64,000 nt of DNA from Sphingobium sp. WTD-1 (GTDB lineage Bacteria > Pseudomonadota > Alphaproteobacteria > Sphingomonadales > Sphingomonadaceae). Shown in pieces: positions 53,041 through 62,541 of this stretch. A program made the position numbers and the translations under genes. Positions within the stretch are counted from its first letter, which is position 1. Each line of letters begins with the position of its first letter. The stretch is taken from NCBI RefSeq assembly GCF_030128825.1, contig NZ_CP119127.1, forward strand, positions 664,001 to 728,000. The letters are read 5' to 3'. The notes beneath the pieces are model-generated. The model was given only the letters and a program-made list of their open reading frames with translations. It ran no database searches and was not told where the DNA came from.

Positions 53041-55983
53041 TTACATCCGGTAGGTCACGCCGAAGGTGAAGGTGCGGCCGATGCGGGTTTCGAACAGCGT
53101 GTCCTGACGCTGGCTGTCGATATAGAGGCGGTTCTGCTCGTCGGTCAGATTCTGCGCCTCGACGATGATCTTCAGGCGATCGGTGACATTATAGCTGGCC
53201 GACGCATCCATGTAGAAGGTCTTGGCATTGCCCTGAAGGTCGCTGCCGGGCGAGGCCGGAATGCCGCGGATGAACTTGTCGCGGAAGTTGCCGGTGGTGC
53301 GGATCGAGAATTTGTCATCCTCATAATAGAGCGTGCCCGACGCGGTGTTCGGCGACAGGCCGACCAGGTCCGCCGTGGTCGTCACGGTCGGCACGCCGTT
53401 CACGCTGGCGAGGATATAGTCGATCTTCGACGTGACATGGGTGTAGTTGGCCAGCACGCCGAAATTGCTGAAGAAGCCGTCGAGGAAAGTGAAGGGAATC
53501 TGGGCATTGAGCTCGATACCCTTGAGCTTGCCGCCCGGCGTGTTGAAGGGTTGCGACACCGTGAACAGTTCGGTCGGCAGCGTGTTGCTGTTTTCCAGCA
53601 AGGCATCCGGCAGGCCGAGTTGATTGAATGGAATCTGGCTGTTCACATTCTGGATGAAGCTCTTGATATCCTTGTAGAAGAAGGCAGCCGAGAGCAGCGA
53701 GCCGGGGCGGAAATACCATTCGACCGCAACGTCGAAGGTGTTGGCGCGGATCGGGTCGAGGAACGGATTGTTGACATTGCCGACGCGAGTGACCGGATTG
53801 ACGCCGCTGGTCGGGGTCAGCAGGCCGAGTTCCGGACGGGCCATGACCTTGGCACCGGAGAAGCGGACCAGGACATTCTCGACCGGTTCGACGACGATGT
53901 TCGCCGAGGGCAGCCAGTCGTCATAGCTGTTGGTGGCGGCCGCGAACTGGCCGGTCAGCCCGGTCGGCGAACTGGCCCGAGCCACGGCGACATAGCCCGA
54001 CGACAGCATATCCGTCTTGACGTAGCGCACGCCCACATCGCCACGAACGCCAAGGCCGATCGCATCGCTCAGGTCGAAATTGGCCATGAGATAGCTGCTC
54101 ATGACTTCTTCGCGCACGCGGCTGCGGCCGCCGCCACATTCCACGCCGCAATAGCGGACATCGTCAAAGCCGAAGGTGTCGGCCCATTTGTCGGGATCGA
54201 TCGCGGCCCAGCTGGACGGTGCGCCATGGCCCCACAGCTTGTCGACGCCGGTAATATTGGTGGTGATATCGGCCAGCGTCGTGCCGGCCGGCAGCGCCCG
54301 CACCACGGTATCGGCATTATAGGGGCGCAGGAAGGTCGAGAGGAAATTGCTGCGCCGATATTGCGCGCCACCCTTGATCGAGAAGGCGTCGCTGACCGTC
54401 CATTTGAGGTTGATGTCGGCGGTCATGTTGTCGGTGGTGTTCTTCGACGGCTTGCCCTGATAGCTGAAGCCGCCCAGGACGGTGCCGTCAGAACGGCCCG
54501 GCGCATAGTTGAAGCTGGCCGGGTCATTGACGTCGATGCCGAAGCCCAGCGTCGGCGTAGTGCCGCCCTTGCTATAGTCGATAGAGAAACCGTCGGTGTC
54601 GATCGCGTCCATGAAGGTCTGCAGACGCTTCTTGCCGTCCCAGATGGACCGGTTGAAGCCGACGATGCCGCTCAGTTCCAGACTGTCGTTGAGGCGACGG
54701 CGGAAGTTGAGGTTGGCCTGCTTGAAGGTCGAAACGAAATGATCGACCAGCCCTTCGGAACGGACATCGACGCCGTCGAACACGCCCTGGACCAGCGAGC
54801 CATTCTCGTCGAACTCGATATCGCGCACGGAGGTCATCGGCTGGCCGTTATTGGCGGCCGAGCGGGCGAAGGAGATGGCGGCGATATAATTGTCGCGCCG
54901 GGTCACCTCGAACCGCGAATAGAGCATGTCGAGCGAGATGTCGGTATCGTCGTCGGGGTTGAACTGCAGGGTCAGCGATCCGCCGATGCGTTCCTGATTC
55001 TGTTCCGAATTGAGGTAGCGCGGAATGCGCGGCAGGAAGGCGCCGCTGCCCGGCGTGTTGGGCAGGTCGTCGCGACGCAGATCATAGATGGCCTGATAGG
55101 CGGCGCTGGTGCTGGTGCGCGGATTGCCGGTCGAGCAATTGAGCGCATCGGCGCCCTTGGCAGCATTGTCGGCCGGGTTTTGCGGCGCGAAGCCGACCGG
55201 CGAGCAGAAACCGCCATTGGTATTGGCCGACAGGATGTCCACCGCCGAATAGCCGACTTCGCGGATGTGCCGCTTCTGATAGGCGACCGAGCCGAGGATG
55301 CCGAAGCCGCTGTCGCCGAACTTCTTCGACACCAGCAGCGAGGCACGCGGATCGACCTCCTTCGACAGCTCGTTATAGACGCCGCGCGCGGTCATCGAGA
55401 GGACGAAATCCTCCTTCTGCTCCATCGGCTTGGGCGCGCTCAGATCGACCGTTGCGCCAAGCGAGCCTTCCTCGACATCGGCCGAGGGGGTCTTGCGCAC
55501 CGACAGGGCCGAGAAGATTTCGGTCGGGAAGACGTTGAAGTCGAAGCTGCGGCCATTGTTGCCGGCGCCGTAAATGTCCGACGAACCGGTCTGCGACGTG
55601 CCTTCCATGCCGTTGATGCGGGTGCGGGTGAAGGCCGGGCCAAGGCCGCGGACCGAGATGTTGCGGCCTTCGCCGCCGTCGCCGCGCTGGAGCGCGATGC
55701 CCGGCACGCGCTGCATCGATTCGGCGAGGTTGGAGTCGGGGAACTTGCCGATATCTTCGGCGACGATCGAGTCGATCGCAGCGGCTTCCTGCCGCTTCAT
55801 GCTGAGCGCACTGTTGAGCGAGGCGCGGAAGCCGGTGACGACGATGTCGGCATTTTCCTGGTCAGGCTGTGCCTGCGGCGCCTGGTCCTGCGCCAAGGCC
55901 GGCGCGCCCGCCATCATGGCGACGGCCAGCGCGATCACCGACGAACGGCGCGCGGACGCAATACGGCTGTAATGCTCGATCAT
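53041..55983 (-). CDS. TonB-dependent receptor (Xanthomonas/Caulobacter carbohydrate type)
   Basis: 980 aa outer-membrane transporter. A signal peptide (SSVIALAVAMMAGAPALAQ) is followed by the TonB box/plug start DIVVTGFRASLNSALSMKRQ, AIDSIVAEDIGKFPDSNLAE, SMQRVPGIALQRGDGGEGRN and then ~800 residues of 22-strand barrel ending IGRTFTFGVTYRM. This subfamily usually imports plant polysaccharide fragments. It sits in the pectin cluster and is divergent from the CE12 esterase gene, with a regulated promoter between. Predicted cargo: rhamnogalacturonan or galacturonan oligosaccharides. No SusD partner exists, as expected for this type. Confidence 0.93.
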   Translation of the reverse strand: MIEHYSRIASARRSSVIALAVAMMAGAPALAQDQAPQAQPDQENADIVVTGFRASLNSALSMKRQEAAAIDSIVAEDIGKFPDSNLAESMQRVPGIALQRGDGGEGRNISVRGLGPAFTRTRINGMEGTSQTGSSDIYGAGNNGRSFDFNVFPTEIFSALSVRKTPSADVEEGSLGATVDLSAPKPMEQKEDFVLSMTARGVYNELSKEVDPRASLLVSKKFGDSGFGILGSVAYQKRHIREVGYSAVDILSANTNGGFCSPVGFAPQNPADNAAKGADALNCSTGNPRTSTSAAYQAIYDLRRDDLPNTPGSGAFLPRIPRYLNSEQNQERIGGSLTLQFNPDDDTDISLDMLYSRFEVTRRDNYIAAISFARSAANNGQPMTSVRDIEFDENGSLVQGVFDGVDVRSEGLVDHFVSTFKQANLNFRRRLNDSLELSGIVGFNRSIWDGKKRLQTFMDAIDTDGFSIDYSKGGTTPTLGFGIDVNDPASFNYAPGRSDGTVLGGFSYQGKPSKNTTDNMTADINLKWTVSDAFSIKGGAQYRRSNFLSTFLRPYNADTVVRALPAGTTLADITTNITGVDKLWGHGAPSSWAAIDPDKWADTFGFDDVRYCGVECGGGRSRVREEVMSSYLMANFDLSDAIGLGVRGDVGVRYVKTDMLSSGYVAVARASSPTGLTGQFAAATNSYDDWLPSANIVVEPVENVLVRFSGAKVMARPELGLLTPTSGVNPVTRVGNVNNPFLDPIRANTFDVAVEWYFRPGSLLSAAFFYKDIKSFIQNVNSQIPFNQLGLPDALLENSNTLPTELFTVSQPFNTPGGKLKGIELNAQIPFTFLDGFFSNFGVLANYTHVTSKIDYILASVNGVPTVTTTADLVGLSPNTASGTLYYEDDKFSIRTTGNFRDKFIRGIPASPGSDLQGNAKTFYMDASASYNVTDRLKIIVEAQNLTDEQNRLYIDSQRQDTLFETRIGRTFTFGVTYRM

Positions 55984-56270
55984 GACTTCCTCCCCAATGT
56001 GCCGGCCCTCGCCAGCATTCCCACTATGTGAAATTTCGTGTCACACTATATTATATTTCACGACATTTCCATAAAAATCATAATATGAGCGCAAGTTCCA
56101 CCATGTGGACCAATGCAGCGCACATCATCTTCGATACGGTTACCCATTGACCTGAATTTTATCCCTATATATGGATCATTAAGTCATTTTGTGAGACGAT
56201 CCACCGTGATCAACGCTCGATCAGTGTTTGCCGCCTCTGCACGGGCGGCCTTCTCGGGGAGCGCATTGCC
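55984..56270. promoter_or_regulatory. Divergent control region of the pectin locus
   Basis: 287 bases, AT-rich in the middle. On the minus strand a perfect -10 TATAAT (56050-56055) has only a weak -35, and just downstream is TGTGACACGAAATTTCACA (56027-56045), which includes a TGTGACACGA box overlapping the transcript start. On the plus strand side are CCCTATATATGG (56163-56174) and TGTGAGACGA (56190-56199) before the CE12 gene. The boxes resemble those before the IclR gene and rhaM. Confidence 0.55.
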
Positions 56271-57545
56271 ATGCGCTCCCCTTTTTGCCTGCCAGCCCTT
56301 TTCGGGATAAACAGCGTCATGTCGCTTAGCACCGCTCTTGCCCTGCTGCTGATGGCAGCATCGCCCACCGCCGCGGCAGAGCCCGCTTTTCCCATGAATT
56401 TCGACCTGTCGAACGGCAGCACCGAACGGCAGACGCCCTATCGCACCGGGAACCATGGGATGGAGTCCCATGGCACGGCCAGTGATTTTCTGTTTTCCGT
56501 AGCGGTCCCGGACGGCACCTATCGGGTGACGGTAAGACTGGGGGCCAGCGATGCCGCGGGCGACACGACGGTAAAGGCGGAAGCCCGACGGCTCATGCTG
56601 CGCAATGTCGAAACCCGCAAAGGCCAGTTCATCCAGCGCCAGTTCCTGGTCGACAAGCGCTCCCCCGTGCTGACAGCGCCGCCAGCCAATGCGCCTGGCG
56701 GCACCCGCGTCCGGATCGATGCCAACGACGCCAAGGAATTTACCTGGGACGACAAGCTGACGCTCGAATTTCTCGGGCAGCCTGAAGTGTCGTCAGTCCG
56801 GATCGAGCCCGTGACCGCCCCTACCATCTTCCTGGCCGGCGATTCGACCGTAACCGATCAATATGCCGAACCAGCGGCAAGTTGGGGCCAGATGCTGCCG
56901 GCAATGCTCGACAACAGCATCGCCGTCGCCAACCACGCCAAGTCGGGCGCGACGCTCAAATCCTTCATTACCGAATTGCGATTCGACAAATTGCTGGCAT
57001 CGATCAAGCCGGACGATTGGGTGTTCATCCAGTTTGGCCATAATGACCAGAAGCAACAATGGCCGCAAACCTATGTCGATGCGGCCACGACCTACCCCGC
57101 CTATCTGCATCTCTACATCGCCGAGGTGCAGCGGCGCGGCGCCCATGCCGTGCTGGTGACGTCGCCCGAGCGCCGCAATTTCGATGAACGGGGCAAGGTC
57201 AAGGATACGCTGGGCAGCTATGCCGCAGCCATGCGCAAGCTGGCCGCGGAGGAGCATGTGCCGCTGATCGACCTCAATGCCGACAGTCGCGCCATTTACG
57301 AGGCGCTCGGTCCCGATGTCGCACCGAGCGCCTTCAACGACAATGGCAATGACAAGACCCACCACGACAATTACGGCGCCTGGCTTCTGGCCAATGCGAT
57401 AGCAGAGCAGATACGCGCCCGGATTCCGGCGCTGGCGCCCCATGTCATCGCCCCTGCCTTCGTCCCGAGCCGCCCCCCCAGTGCCGCCGCCGTGGCGATC
57501 GTTCCCAGCGCGCGTCACAGCAGCCAGCGGCCTGCCGGCAGTTGA
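56271..57545 (+). CDS. Rhamnogalacturonan acetylesterase (CE12, SGNH hydrolase)
   Basis: 424 aa secreted esterase that removes acetyl groups from galacturonic acid in rhamnogalacturonan I. After a signal peptide (STALALLLMAASPTAAA) comes a ~120-residue beta domain (FDLSNGSTERQTPYRTGNHG) and then the SGNH core with block I FLAGDSTVTDQYAEP, block III FGHNDQKQQ and block V DKTHHDNYGAWLLA carrying the catalytic Asp-x-x-His. I kept ATG 56271 for its GGGGAG site; ATG 56319 would give a shorter, also good signal peptide. About 50 C-terminal residues are low complexity. Confidence 0.88.
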   Translation: MRSPFCLPALFGINSVMSLSTALALLLMAASPTAAAEPAFPMNFDLSNGSTERQTPYRTGNHGMESHGTASDFLFSVAVPDGTYRVTVRLGASDAAGDTTVKAEARRLMLRNVETRKGQFIQRQFLVDKRSPVLTAPPANAPGGTRVRIDANDAKEFTWDDKLTLEFLGQPEVSSVRIEPVTAPTIFLAGDSTVTDQYAEPAASWGQMLPAMLDNSIAVANHAKSGATLKSFITELRFDKLLASIKPDDWVFIQFGHNDQKQQWPQTYVDAATTYPAYLHLYIAEVQRRGAHAVLVTSPERRNFDERGKVKDTLGSYAAAMRKLAAEEHVPLIDLNADSRAIYEALGPDVAPSAFNDNGNDKTHHDNYGAWLLANAIAEQIRARIPALAPHVIAPAFVPSRPPSAAAVAIVPSARHSSQRPAGS

Positions 57546-57556
57546 GCGGTTCGATC

Positions 57557-59092
57557 ATGAGCCGTCGCGATACCCTGCTGGGGCTGACCGCTGGTGGGCT
57601 GCTGATGCCCACAGCCGCCCGGCCCTTTGCCGGTCATGCGACGCGGCGTTTCGACGTGCGCGACCATGGTGCGCGCGGCGACGGCATCGCGATCGACAGC
57701 GATGCGATCAATGCGGCGATCCTGGCCGCGTCGCGGGCGGGTGGCGGCACGGTGCTGCTGCCGCGCGGCCGCTATCTCTGCTTCTCGATCCGGCTGAAAA
57801 GCCATGTCACCCTGGTGATCGGCGAAGGCGCGGTGATCGAGGCGGCCGATCCGGCGCGCCATGCCGGCCGCTATGACCTGCCCGAGACGGGGATCGACCA
57901 GCTTTATCAGGATTTCGGCCATAGCCATTGGCACAACAGCCTGATCTGGGGCGAGGATCTGGTCGAGGTCGCGATTCTTGGCCCCGGCATGATCCACGGC
58001 CTGGGCCTGACCCGCGACGGGCCGGGCGCGCGCTGGAAGAAGCAGGCCGGCGAACGGCCGCTGTCGATGCGCGGCATGAGCGACGCACAGATTGCCGAGC
58101 TGGAGCCCGATGCCGCGAAGATGAATGGCCTTGGCAACAAGGCGATTGCGCTGAAGAATGGCCGCGACATTCATTTGAGCGGCTTTTCGATCCTGAAGGG
58201 CGGGCATTTCGCGATCATCGCGACCGGTACGCAGCAATTGCGCATCGACAATGTAGCGATCGACACCGAGCGCGACGGCATCGACCTCGACTGCGTGCGC
58301 GACGTGGTGGTGGAACGCTGCCGGGTCAATTCGCCCAATGATGACGGCATCGTCGTCAAGAGCAGCTATGCGCTGGGCCGGGCGATCGCGGCGGAGGATA
58401 TCCTGATCCGCGACTGCGACGTGTCCGGCTATGACATGGGATCGATGCTGGACGGCACGAAGCGCACCACGCAGCAGATCGCGCCCGACCAGGACCGGGT
58501 CACCGGCCGGATCAAGCTGGGCACCGAGAGCAATGGCGGATATCGCAATATCCGGATCGAGGATTGCCGCTTCACCCGCTGCCGCGGGCTGGCGCTGGAA
58601 ACCGTCGATGGCGGGGTGATGGAGAATATCGTCGCGCGGCGGCTGACGATGCGCGAGGTGACGACCGCGCCGATCTTCCTGCGCATCGGCGACCGGCGGC
58701 GCGGACCGGACGGCACCGGCATCGGCGCGATCAACGGCGTGGAGATCAGCGAGGTGGATGCGCGCGGGATCGATCATCGCTTTCCCGCGAGCATAGCCGG
58801 CCTTCCGGGCCATCCGGTGCGCGACGTGACGCTGCGCGACGTGCATCTGGCCTATCAGGGTGGCGGCACCGCGCAGGATGCGGCGCGCAGGCCCGCCGAA
58901 CTGGCCGATGCCTATCCCGAACCCAGCATGTTCGGGGTACTGCCCAGCTGGGCACTATGGGCGCGCCATGCCGAGCGGCTGACGATCGAGCGCTTTTCCG
59001 CCGAGACGGCGACGCCCGACGCACGGCCATCCGCGCTGTTCGACGATGTGGCGGGCCTGACGATCCGCAACAGCCCGATCCTGGCGCGCTGA
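57557..59092 (+). CDS. GH28 polygalacturonase/rhamnogalacturonase family enzyme, Tat-exported
   Basis: 511 aa right-handed beta-helix glycoside hydrolase. The N-terminus MSRRDTLLGLTAGGLLMPTA is a twin-arginine signal, so the enzyme should be exported folded. The pectate-lyase-like opener FDVRDHGARGDGIAIDSDAI and the active-site strands ERDGIDLDC and VNSPNDDGIVVKSS match the acidic residues of GH28. ATG 57557 follows the CE12 stop by 11 bases, suggesting one operon. Likely cuts the galacturonan or rhamnogalacturonan backbone; exact bond unknown. Confidence 0.88.
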   Translation: MSRRDTLLGLTAGGLLMPTAARPFAGHATRRFDVRDHGARGDGIAIDSDAINAAILAASRAGGGTVLLPRGRYLCFSIRLKSHVTLVIGEGAVIEAADPARHAGRYDLPETGIDQLYQDFGHSHWHNSLIWGEDLVEVAILGPGMIHGLGLTRDGPGARWKKQAGERPLSMRGMSDAQIAELEPDAAKMNGLGNKAIALKNGRDIHLSGFSILKGGHFAIIATGTQQLRIDNVAIDTERDGIDLDCVRDVVVERCRVNSPNDDGIVVKSSYALGRAIAAEDILIRDCDVSGYDMGSMLDGTKRTTQQIAPDQDRVTGRIKLGTESNGGYRNIRIEDCRFTRCRGLALETVDGGVMENIVARRLTMREVTTAPIFLRIGDRRRGPDGTGIGAINGVEISEVDARGIDHRFPASIAGLPGHPVRDVTLRDVHLAYQGGGTAQDAARRPAELADAYPEPSMFGVLPSWALWARHAERLTIERFSAETATPDARPSALFDDVAGLTIRNSPILAR

Positions 59093-59098
59093 AACGGG

Positions 59099-59144
59099 CA
59101 TCGTCCCACCCATTCTTAGCATTTGACGAACATGTGGGACGATG
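59099..59144. promoter_or_regulatory. Inverted pair of TGTGGGACGA boxes before rhaM
   Basis: CATCGTCCCAC (59099-59109) and GTGGGACGATG (59134-59144) are exact inverted copies with a 24-base spacer. The right copy sits between a -35-like TTGACG (59123-59128) and the expected -10 region, so binding would block transcription of rhaM and the GH35-GH105-GH28 genes behind it. Confidence 0.6.
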
Positions 59145-59196
59145 TTACCCAAATATCGGTTTCGAGTTCCATAATATGGTTCACAGGGGAGAGCCG

Positions 59197-59511
59197 ATGT
59201 CCGTCCACGCCTTCAAGATGCAGCTCAAGCCCGGCGTGGTCGCGGAATATCGCAAGCGCCATGACGAGATCTGGCCCGAGCTGTCGGCGCTGCTGACCGA
59301 ATCGGGCATCCATGACTATTCCATCTTCCTGGACGAAGAGACGCTGAGCCTGTTCGCGGTGCTGAAGCTGCGCGAGGACAATAGTCGCGACAGCCTGCCC
59401 GACCATCCGGTGATGAAGCGCTGGTGGGATTATATGGCGCCGCTGATGGAGGTGCAGCCGAGCAACCAGCCCAAGGAATGGCCGCTGTCGCTGCTGTTCC
59501 ACATGGATTGA
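59197..59511 (+). CDS. rhaM: L-rhamnose mutarotase
   Basis: 104 aa dimeric alpha/beta barrel enzyme interconverting alpha- and beta-L-rhamnopyranose. Active-site residues Tyr18 and His22 are present in AEYRKRHDEIWPEL, and HPVMKRWWDYMAPLME is the C-terminal signature. ATG 59197 has an AGGGGAGAG site. It shows that rhamnose set free from rhamnogalacturonan is used as a carbon source. Its stop lies just before the GH35 gene. Confidence 0.95.
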   Translation: MSVHAFKMQLKPGVVAEYRKRHDEIWPELSALLTESGIHDYSIFLDEETLSLFAVLKLREDNSRDSLPDHPVMKRWWDYMAPLMEVQPSNQPKEWPLSLLFHMD

Positions 59512-59532
59512 GTGCAGGACAGGCTGACATCC

Positions 59533-62500
59533 ATGCGTAGCTTCATCGCCGCCCTCGCCCTTGGCACCATGCTGGCCACGCCCGTCCTGGCGCAGCAGGC
59601 CAAACCAACCGCCAACCTCTCCGCGCCGGTCAAGACGTTCGGCCGCGTGTCCTATGATGCGCGATCGCTGATGATCGACGGCAAGCGGATGGTGATCTGG
59701 TCGTCGGAATTCCATCATTTCCGCCTGCCCTCGCCCGATCTGTGGCGCGACATCCTGCAGAAGATGAAGGCGAGCGGATTCAACAGCGTCGCCGTCTATT
59801 TCGACTGGGGTTTCCACAGCCCGAAAAAGGGCGTGTACGACTTTAGTGGTATCCGCGACATCGACCGGCTGCTGACGATGGCGGAGGAGGAAGGCCTCTA
59901 TGTCATCACCCGCGCCGGTCCCTATGTGAATGCGGAACTGTCGCGCGGCGGCTTTCCCGGCTGGCTGGTCAACCAGCGCGCCCGCGCCCGTACCGACGAT
60001 CCCGATTACATGGCGGCGGCCGACGAATGGCTGACAAAGGTCAACGCGATCATCGCCAAGCACCAGATCAACAATGATCCCAGCCGCAAATATGGCGTGA
60101 TCCTGCACCAGATCGAGAATGAGCTGGCGATGACCACGCCGGCCCAGCGGCGCTACATGGACCATCTCTATGCCAAGGCACGGGCCGACGGCATCACCGT
60201 GCCGCTGTTCCACAATGACCAGGGCCGCAACGGTTACTGGGCCCCGGAAAACAGCAAGGTGGACAAGGTCGTCCATGGCCCGAACGACATGTATGCGTTC
60301 GACGGCTATCCCGGCGGCACCTGCACTGTCGACGGCAAGCCGACGCGCGGGTCGGCCGCGCCCGACTGGGGCTATTATGGTCCCGGCGGCGCCAAGGGCG
60401 GCGCTTCGGCCTCGCCCGACACGCCCGGCTTCCTGGCAGAATTCGGCGGCGGCTGGTTCGACTATTGGGGATCGAACGGCGGCTATGAGTGCAACGCGAT
60501 CCAGCGGGGCAAGCGATTCCAGCGCGTCTTCTATGGCACGAACCTGGCCAATGGCATCGGCATCCAGAGCTTCTACATGGGCTATGGCGGCACCAGCTGG
60601 GGCTGGCTACCCGCGCCGGTGGTGTTCAGCAGCTATGATTATGGCTCCGCCATTTCCGAGCCGCGCGAAATTCGCGAAAAGGCGCTGGAGATGAAGCAGC
60701 TGGGCGGCCTGATCGCCTCGGTGCCCGACATGGCCGGCATGATCCCGGCCGGGACGCCCGAGATCAGCTCGCCCAATATCCAAATCTATCACAACAAGAG
60801 CCCGGAGACGGACGCGCGTTTCCTGATGGTGACGCACAAGCCGTCCAACGGGCAGACGAGCGATGCTTTCAGCTTCACCGCCGACCTGCCGGATGGCCGC
60901 TATACCGTGCCGATGCAGCTTAATGGCTTTGATGCCAAATGGCTGGTCGCGGGCGTGACGCTGGGCGGGCAGCGGCTGGTCTATTCCAGTTCCGAACTCC
61001 AGTCGGCGCAGCAGATCGACGGCAATGACCTGATCCTGCTCTATGGCCGCGCCGGCGAGCCGGGCGAGACGGTGCTGCGCTATGCGTCCGCGCCCAAGGT
61101 GACGGTGCTGGAAGGCCAGGCGCGCAGCGCGTTCGATGCGGCCAAGGGCGACCTGAAGCTGGATTACAGTCATCAGGGCCGCGCCGTGGTGCGGATCGAG
61201 GGGGGCGGGCGTCCGCCGCTGACCCTGATCCTGGCCGACGAAGCCGAGGGCACGCGCTACTGGCGCGAGAAGGACATGCTGGTGCGCGGGCCGGCGCTGG
61301 TACGCAGCGCTGTCGCCAAGGGCGGTTCGCTGGCGCTGACCGGCGATACGAATGCAGCCAGCCCGCTCGAAATCTGGGCGCCCAAGGCGGTCCGTTCCGT
61401 CAGCTGGAACGGCACGAAGGTGACGACGAAGGCGACAGCCATCGGCAGCATCGCCGCCGTCCAGCCGCTCGCCGGCCCGGCCGATGTTGCGCTGCCGCCG
61501 CTCAACGACTGGCGCATGGCACAGGGTTCGCCCGAGGCGCAGCCCGGTTTTGACGACAGCGGCTGGCAGGCGATCGACAACCGGTCCTATGCCAGCACCA
61601 CCGCCAAGCCCGACGGCCAGCCCAATATGTTGATGGACGCCTATGGCTTCCATGACGGCGATGTCTGGTATCGCGGCCGCTTCACCGGGTCGCCTGATGC
61701 AAAAGCGCTATCGCTTTATTATGGCGCGGGCGGTTCGGGGCTGGTGCAGGCCTGGGTCGACGGCAAGTTCCTGGGCGAAGGCGAGACGCCCGGCGGCCTG
61801 CCCCGGCCGATCACCACCGGCACGGCGCGCTTTGCCCTGCCGGCGGACGCGCAGGCGGCGGGCGAGCATGTGCTTTCCGTCATGGTCCGCAACAATGGCC
61901 ATAACTGGGATCTGGACAGCGACGACTTCCACAAGGAAGCGCGCGGCCTCATCTCCGCATCGCTGGAGGGTGGCCCGAGCGGACGCAGCTTCGCGGTGCC
62001 GATCCACTGGAAGATTCAGGGCAAGCAGGGCGGCGAGGATCTGCCCGATGTCGCCCGTGGTCCGGCCAATAATGGCGGCCTTTATGGCGAGCGGATGGGC
62101 TGGCACCTGCCCGGCTTCAACGATGCCGGCTGGGCCAAGGCCAGCGTGCCCGCGAGTGAGGCGGCGGCCGGAACGAGCTGGTATCGCACCAGCTTTGCCC
62201 TCAACGTTCCCAAGGGGCAGGACGCGACCATTGGCCTGAGCTTCGGCGACGCCAGCAAGCCGCGTTCGCCGGTCCGTTACCGTGTGCTGGTCTTTGTCAA
62301 TGGCTGGAACATGGGGCAGTTCATCGCCCATGTCGGGCCGCAGCGGACCTTCCCCATTCCCGAAGGCATCCTGAACCACAGGGGCCAGAACCATGTCGCG
62401 CTGGCCGTCACGTCCGACGGTCAGCCGGGCGATGCGCTCGAAACCGTACGCCTCGTCACCCTACGCAATGTGAAAGGCGGTCTGCCGGTGCAGATGGTGA

Positions 62501-62541
62501 CCGCGCCAAACGCACCTTCAGACCTCAAGGAGACCAAGTAA
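59533..62541 (+). CDS. GH35 beta-galactosidase with C-terminal jelly-roll domains
   Basis: 1002 aa secreted enzyme. A signal peptide (MRSFIAALALGTMLATPVLA) is followed by the GH35 barrel: WSSEFHHFRLPSPDLWRDIL, acid/base Glu197 in HQIENEL and nucleophile Glu303 in FLAEFGGGWFDYW. From about residue 480 come beta domains of the fungal/plant LacA type, including FDDSGWQAIDNRS and WYRGRF, and FNDAGWAKASVP with TSWYRTSF. It probably removes beta-galactose from the galactan side chains of rhamnogalacturonan I. ATG 59533 was preferred to a GTG at 59512 that directly follows the rhaM stop. Confidence 0.92.
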   Translation: MRSFIAALALGTMLATPVLAQQAKPTANLSAPVKTFGRVSYDARSLMIDGKRMVIWSSEFHHFRLPSPDLWRDILQKMKASGFNSVAVYFDWGFHSPKKGVYDFSGIRDIDRLLTMAEEEGLYVITRAGPYVNAELSRGGFPGWLVNQRARARTDDPDYMAAADEWLTKVNAIIAKHQINNDPSRKYGVILHQIENELAMTTPAQRRYMDHLYAKARADGITVPLFHNDQGRNGYWAPENSKVDKVVHGPNDMYAFDGYPGGTCTVDGKPTRGSAAPDWGYYGPGGAKGGASASPDTPGFLAEFGGGWFDYWGSNGGYECNAIQRGKRFQRVFYGTNLANGIGIQSFYMGYGGTSWGWLPAPVVFSSYDYGSAISEPREIREKALEMKQLGGLIASVPDMAGMIPAGTPEISSPNIQIYHNKSPETDARFLMVTHKPSNGQTSDAFSFTADLPDGRYTVPMQLNGFDAKWLVAGVTLGGQRLVYSSSELQSAQQIDGNDLILLYGRAGEPGETVLRYASAPKVTVLEGQARSAFDAAKGDLKLDYSHQGRAVVRIEGGGRPPLTLILADEAEGTRYWREKDMLVRGPALVRSAVAKGGSLALTGDTNAASPLEIWAPKAVRSVSWNGTKVTTKATAIGSIAAVQPLAGPADVALPPLNDWRMAQGSPEAQPGFDDSGWQAIDNRSYASTTAKPDGQPNMLMDAYGFHDGDVWYRGRFTGSPDAKALSLYYGAGGSGLVQAWVDGKFLGEGETPGGLPRPITTGTARFALPADAQAAGEHVLSVMVRNNGHNWDLDSDDFHKEARGLISASLEGGPSGRSFAVPIHWKIQGKQGGEDLPDVARGPANNGGLYGERMGWHLPGFNDAGWAKASVPASEAAAGTSWYRTSFALNVPKGQDATIGLSFGDASKPRSPVRYRVLVFVNGWNMGQFIAHVGPQRTFPIPEGILNHRGQNHVALAVTSDGQPGDALETVRLVTLRNVKGGLPVQMVTAPNAPSDLKETK

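Noticed and set aside
52978..56031. 1017-codon plus-strand frame over the TonB receptor
   Set aside because: Shadow of the receptor gene, which has signal peptide, plug and barrel motifs. The shadow has none.
56027..56045. CRP-like site TGTGA...TCACA in the receptor promoter
   Set aside because: The spacer is 9 bases, not the 6 that CRP requires; the TGTGACACGA box shared with other sites of the locus explains it better.
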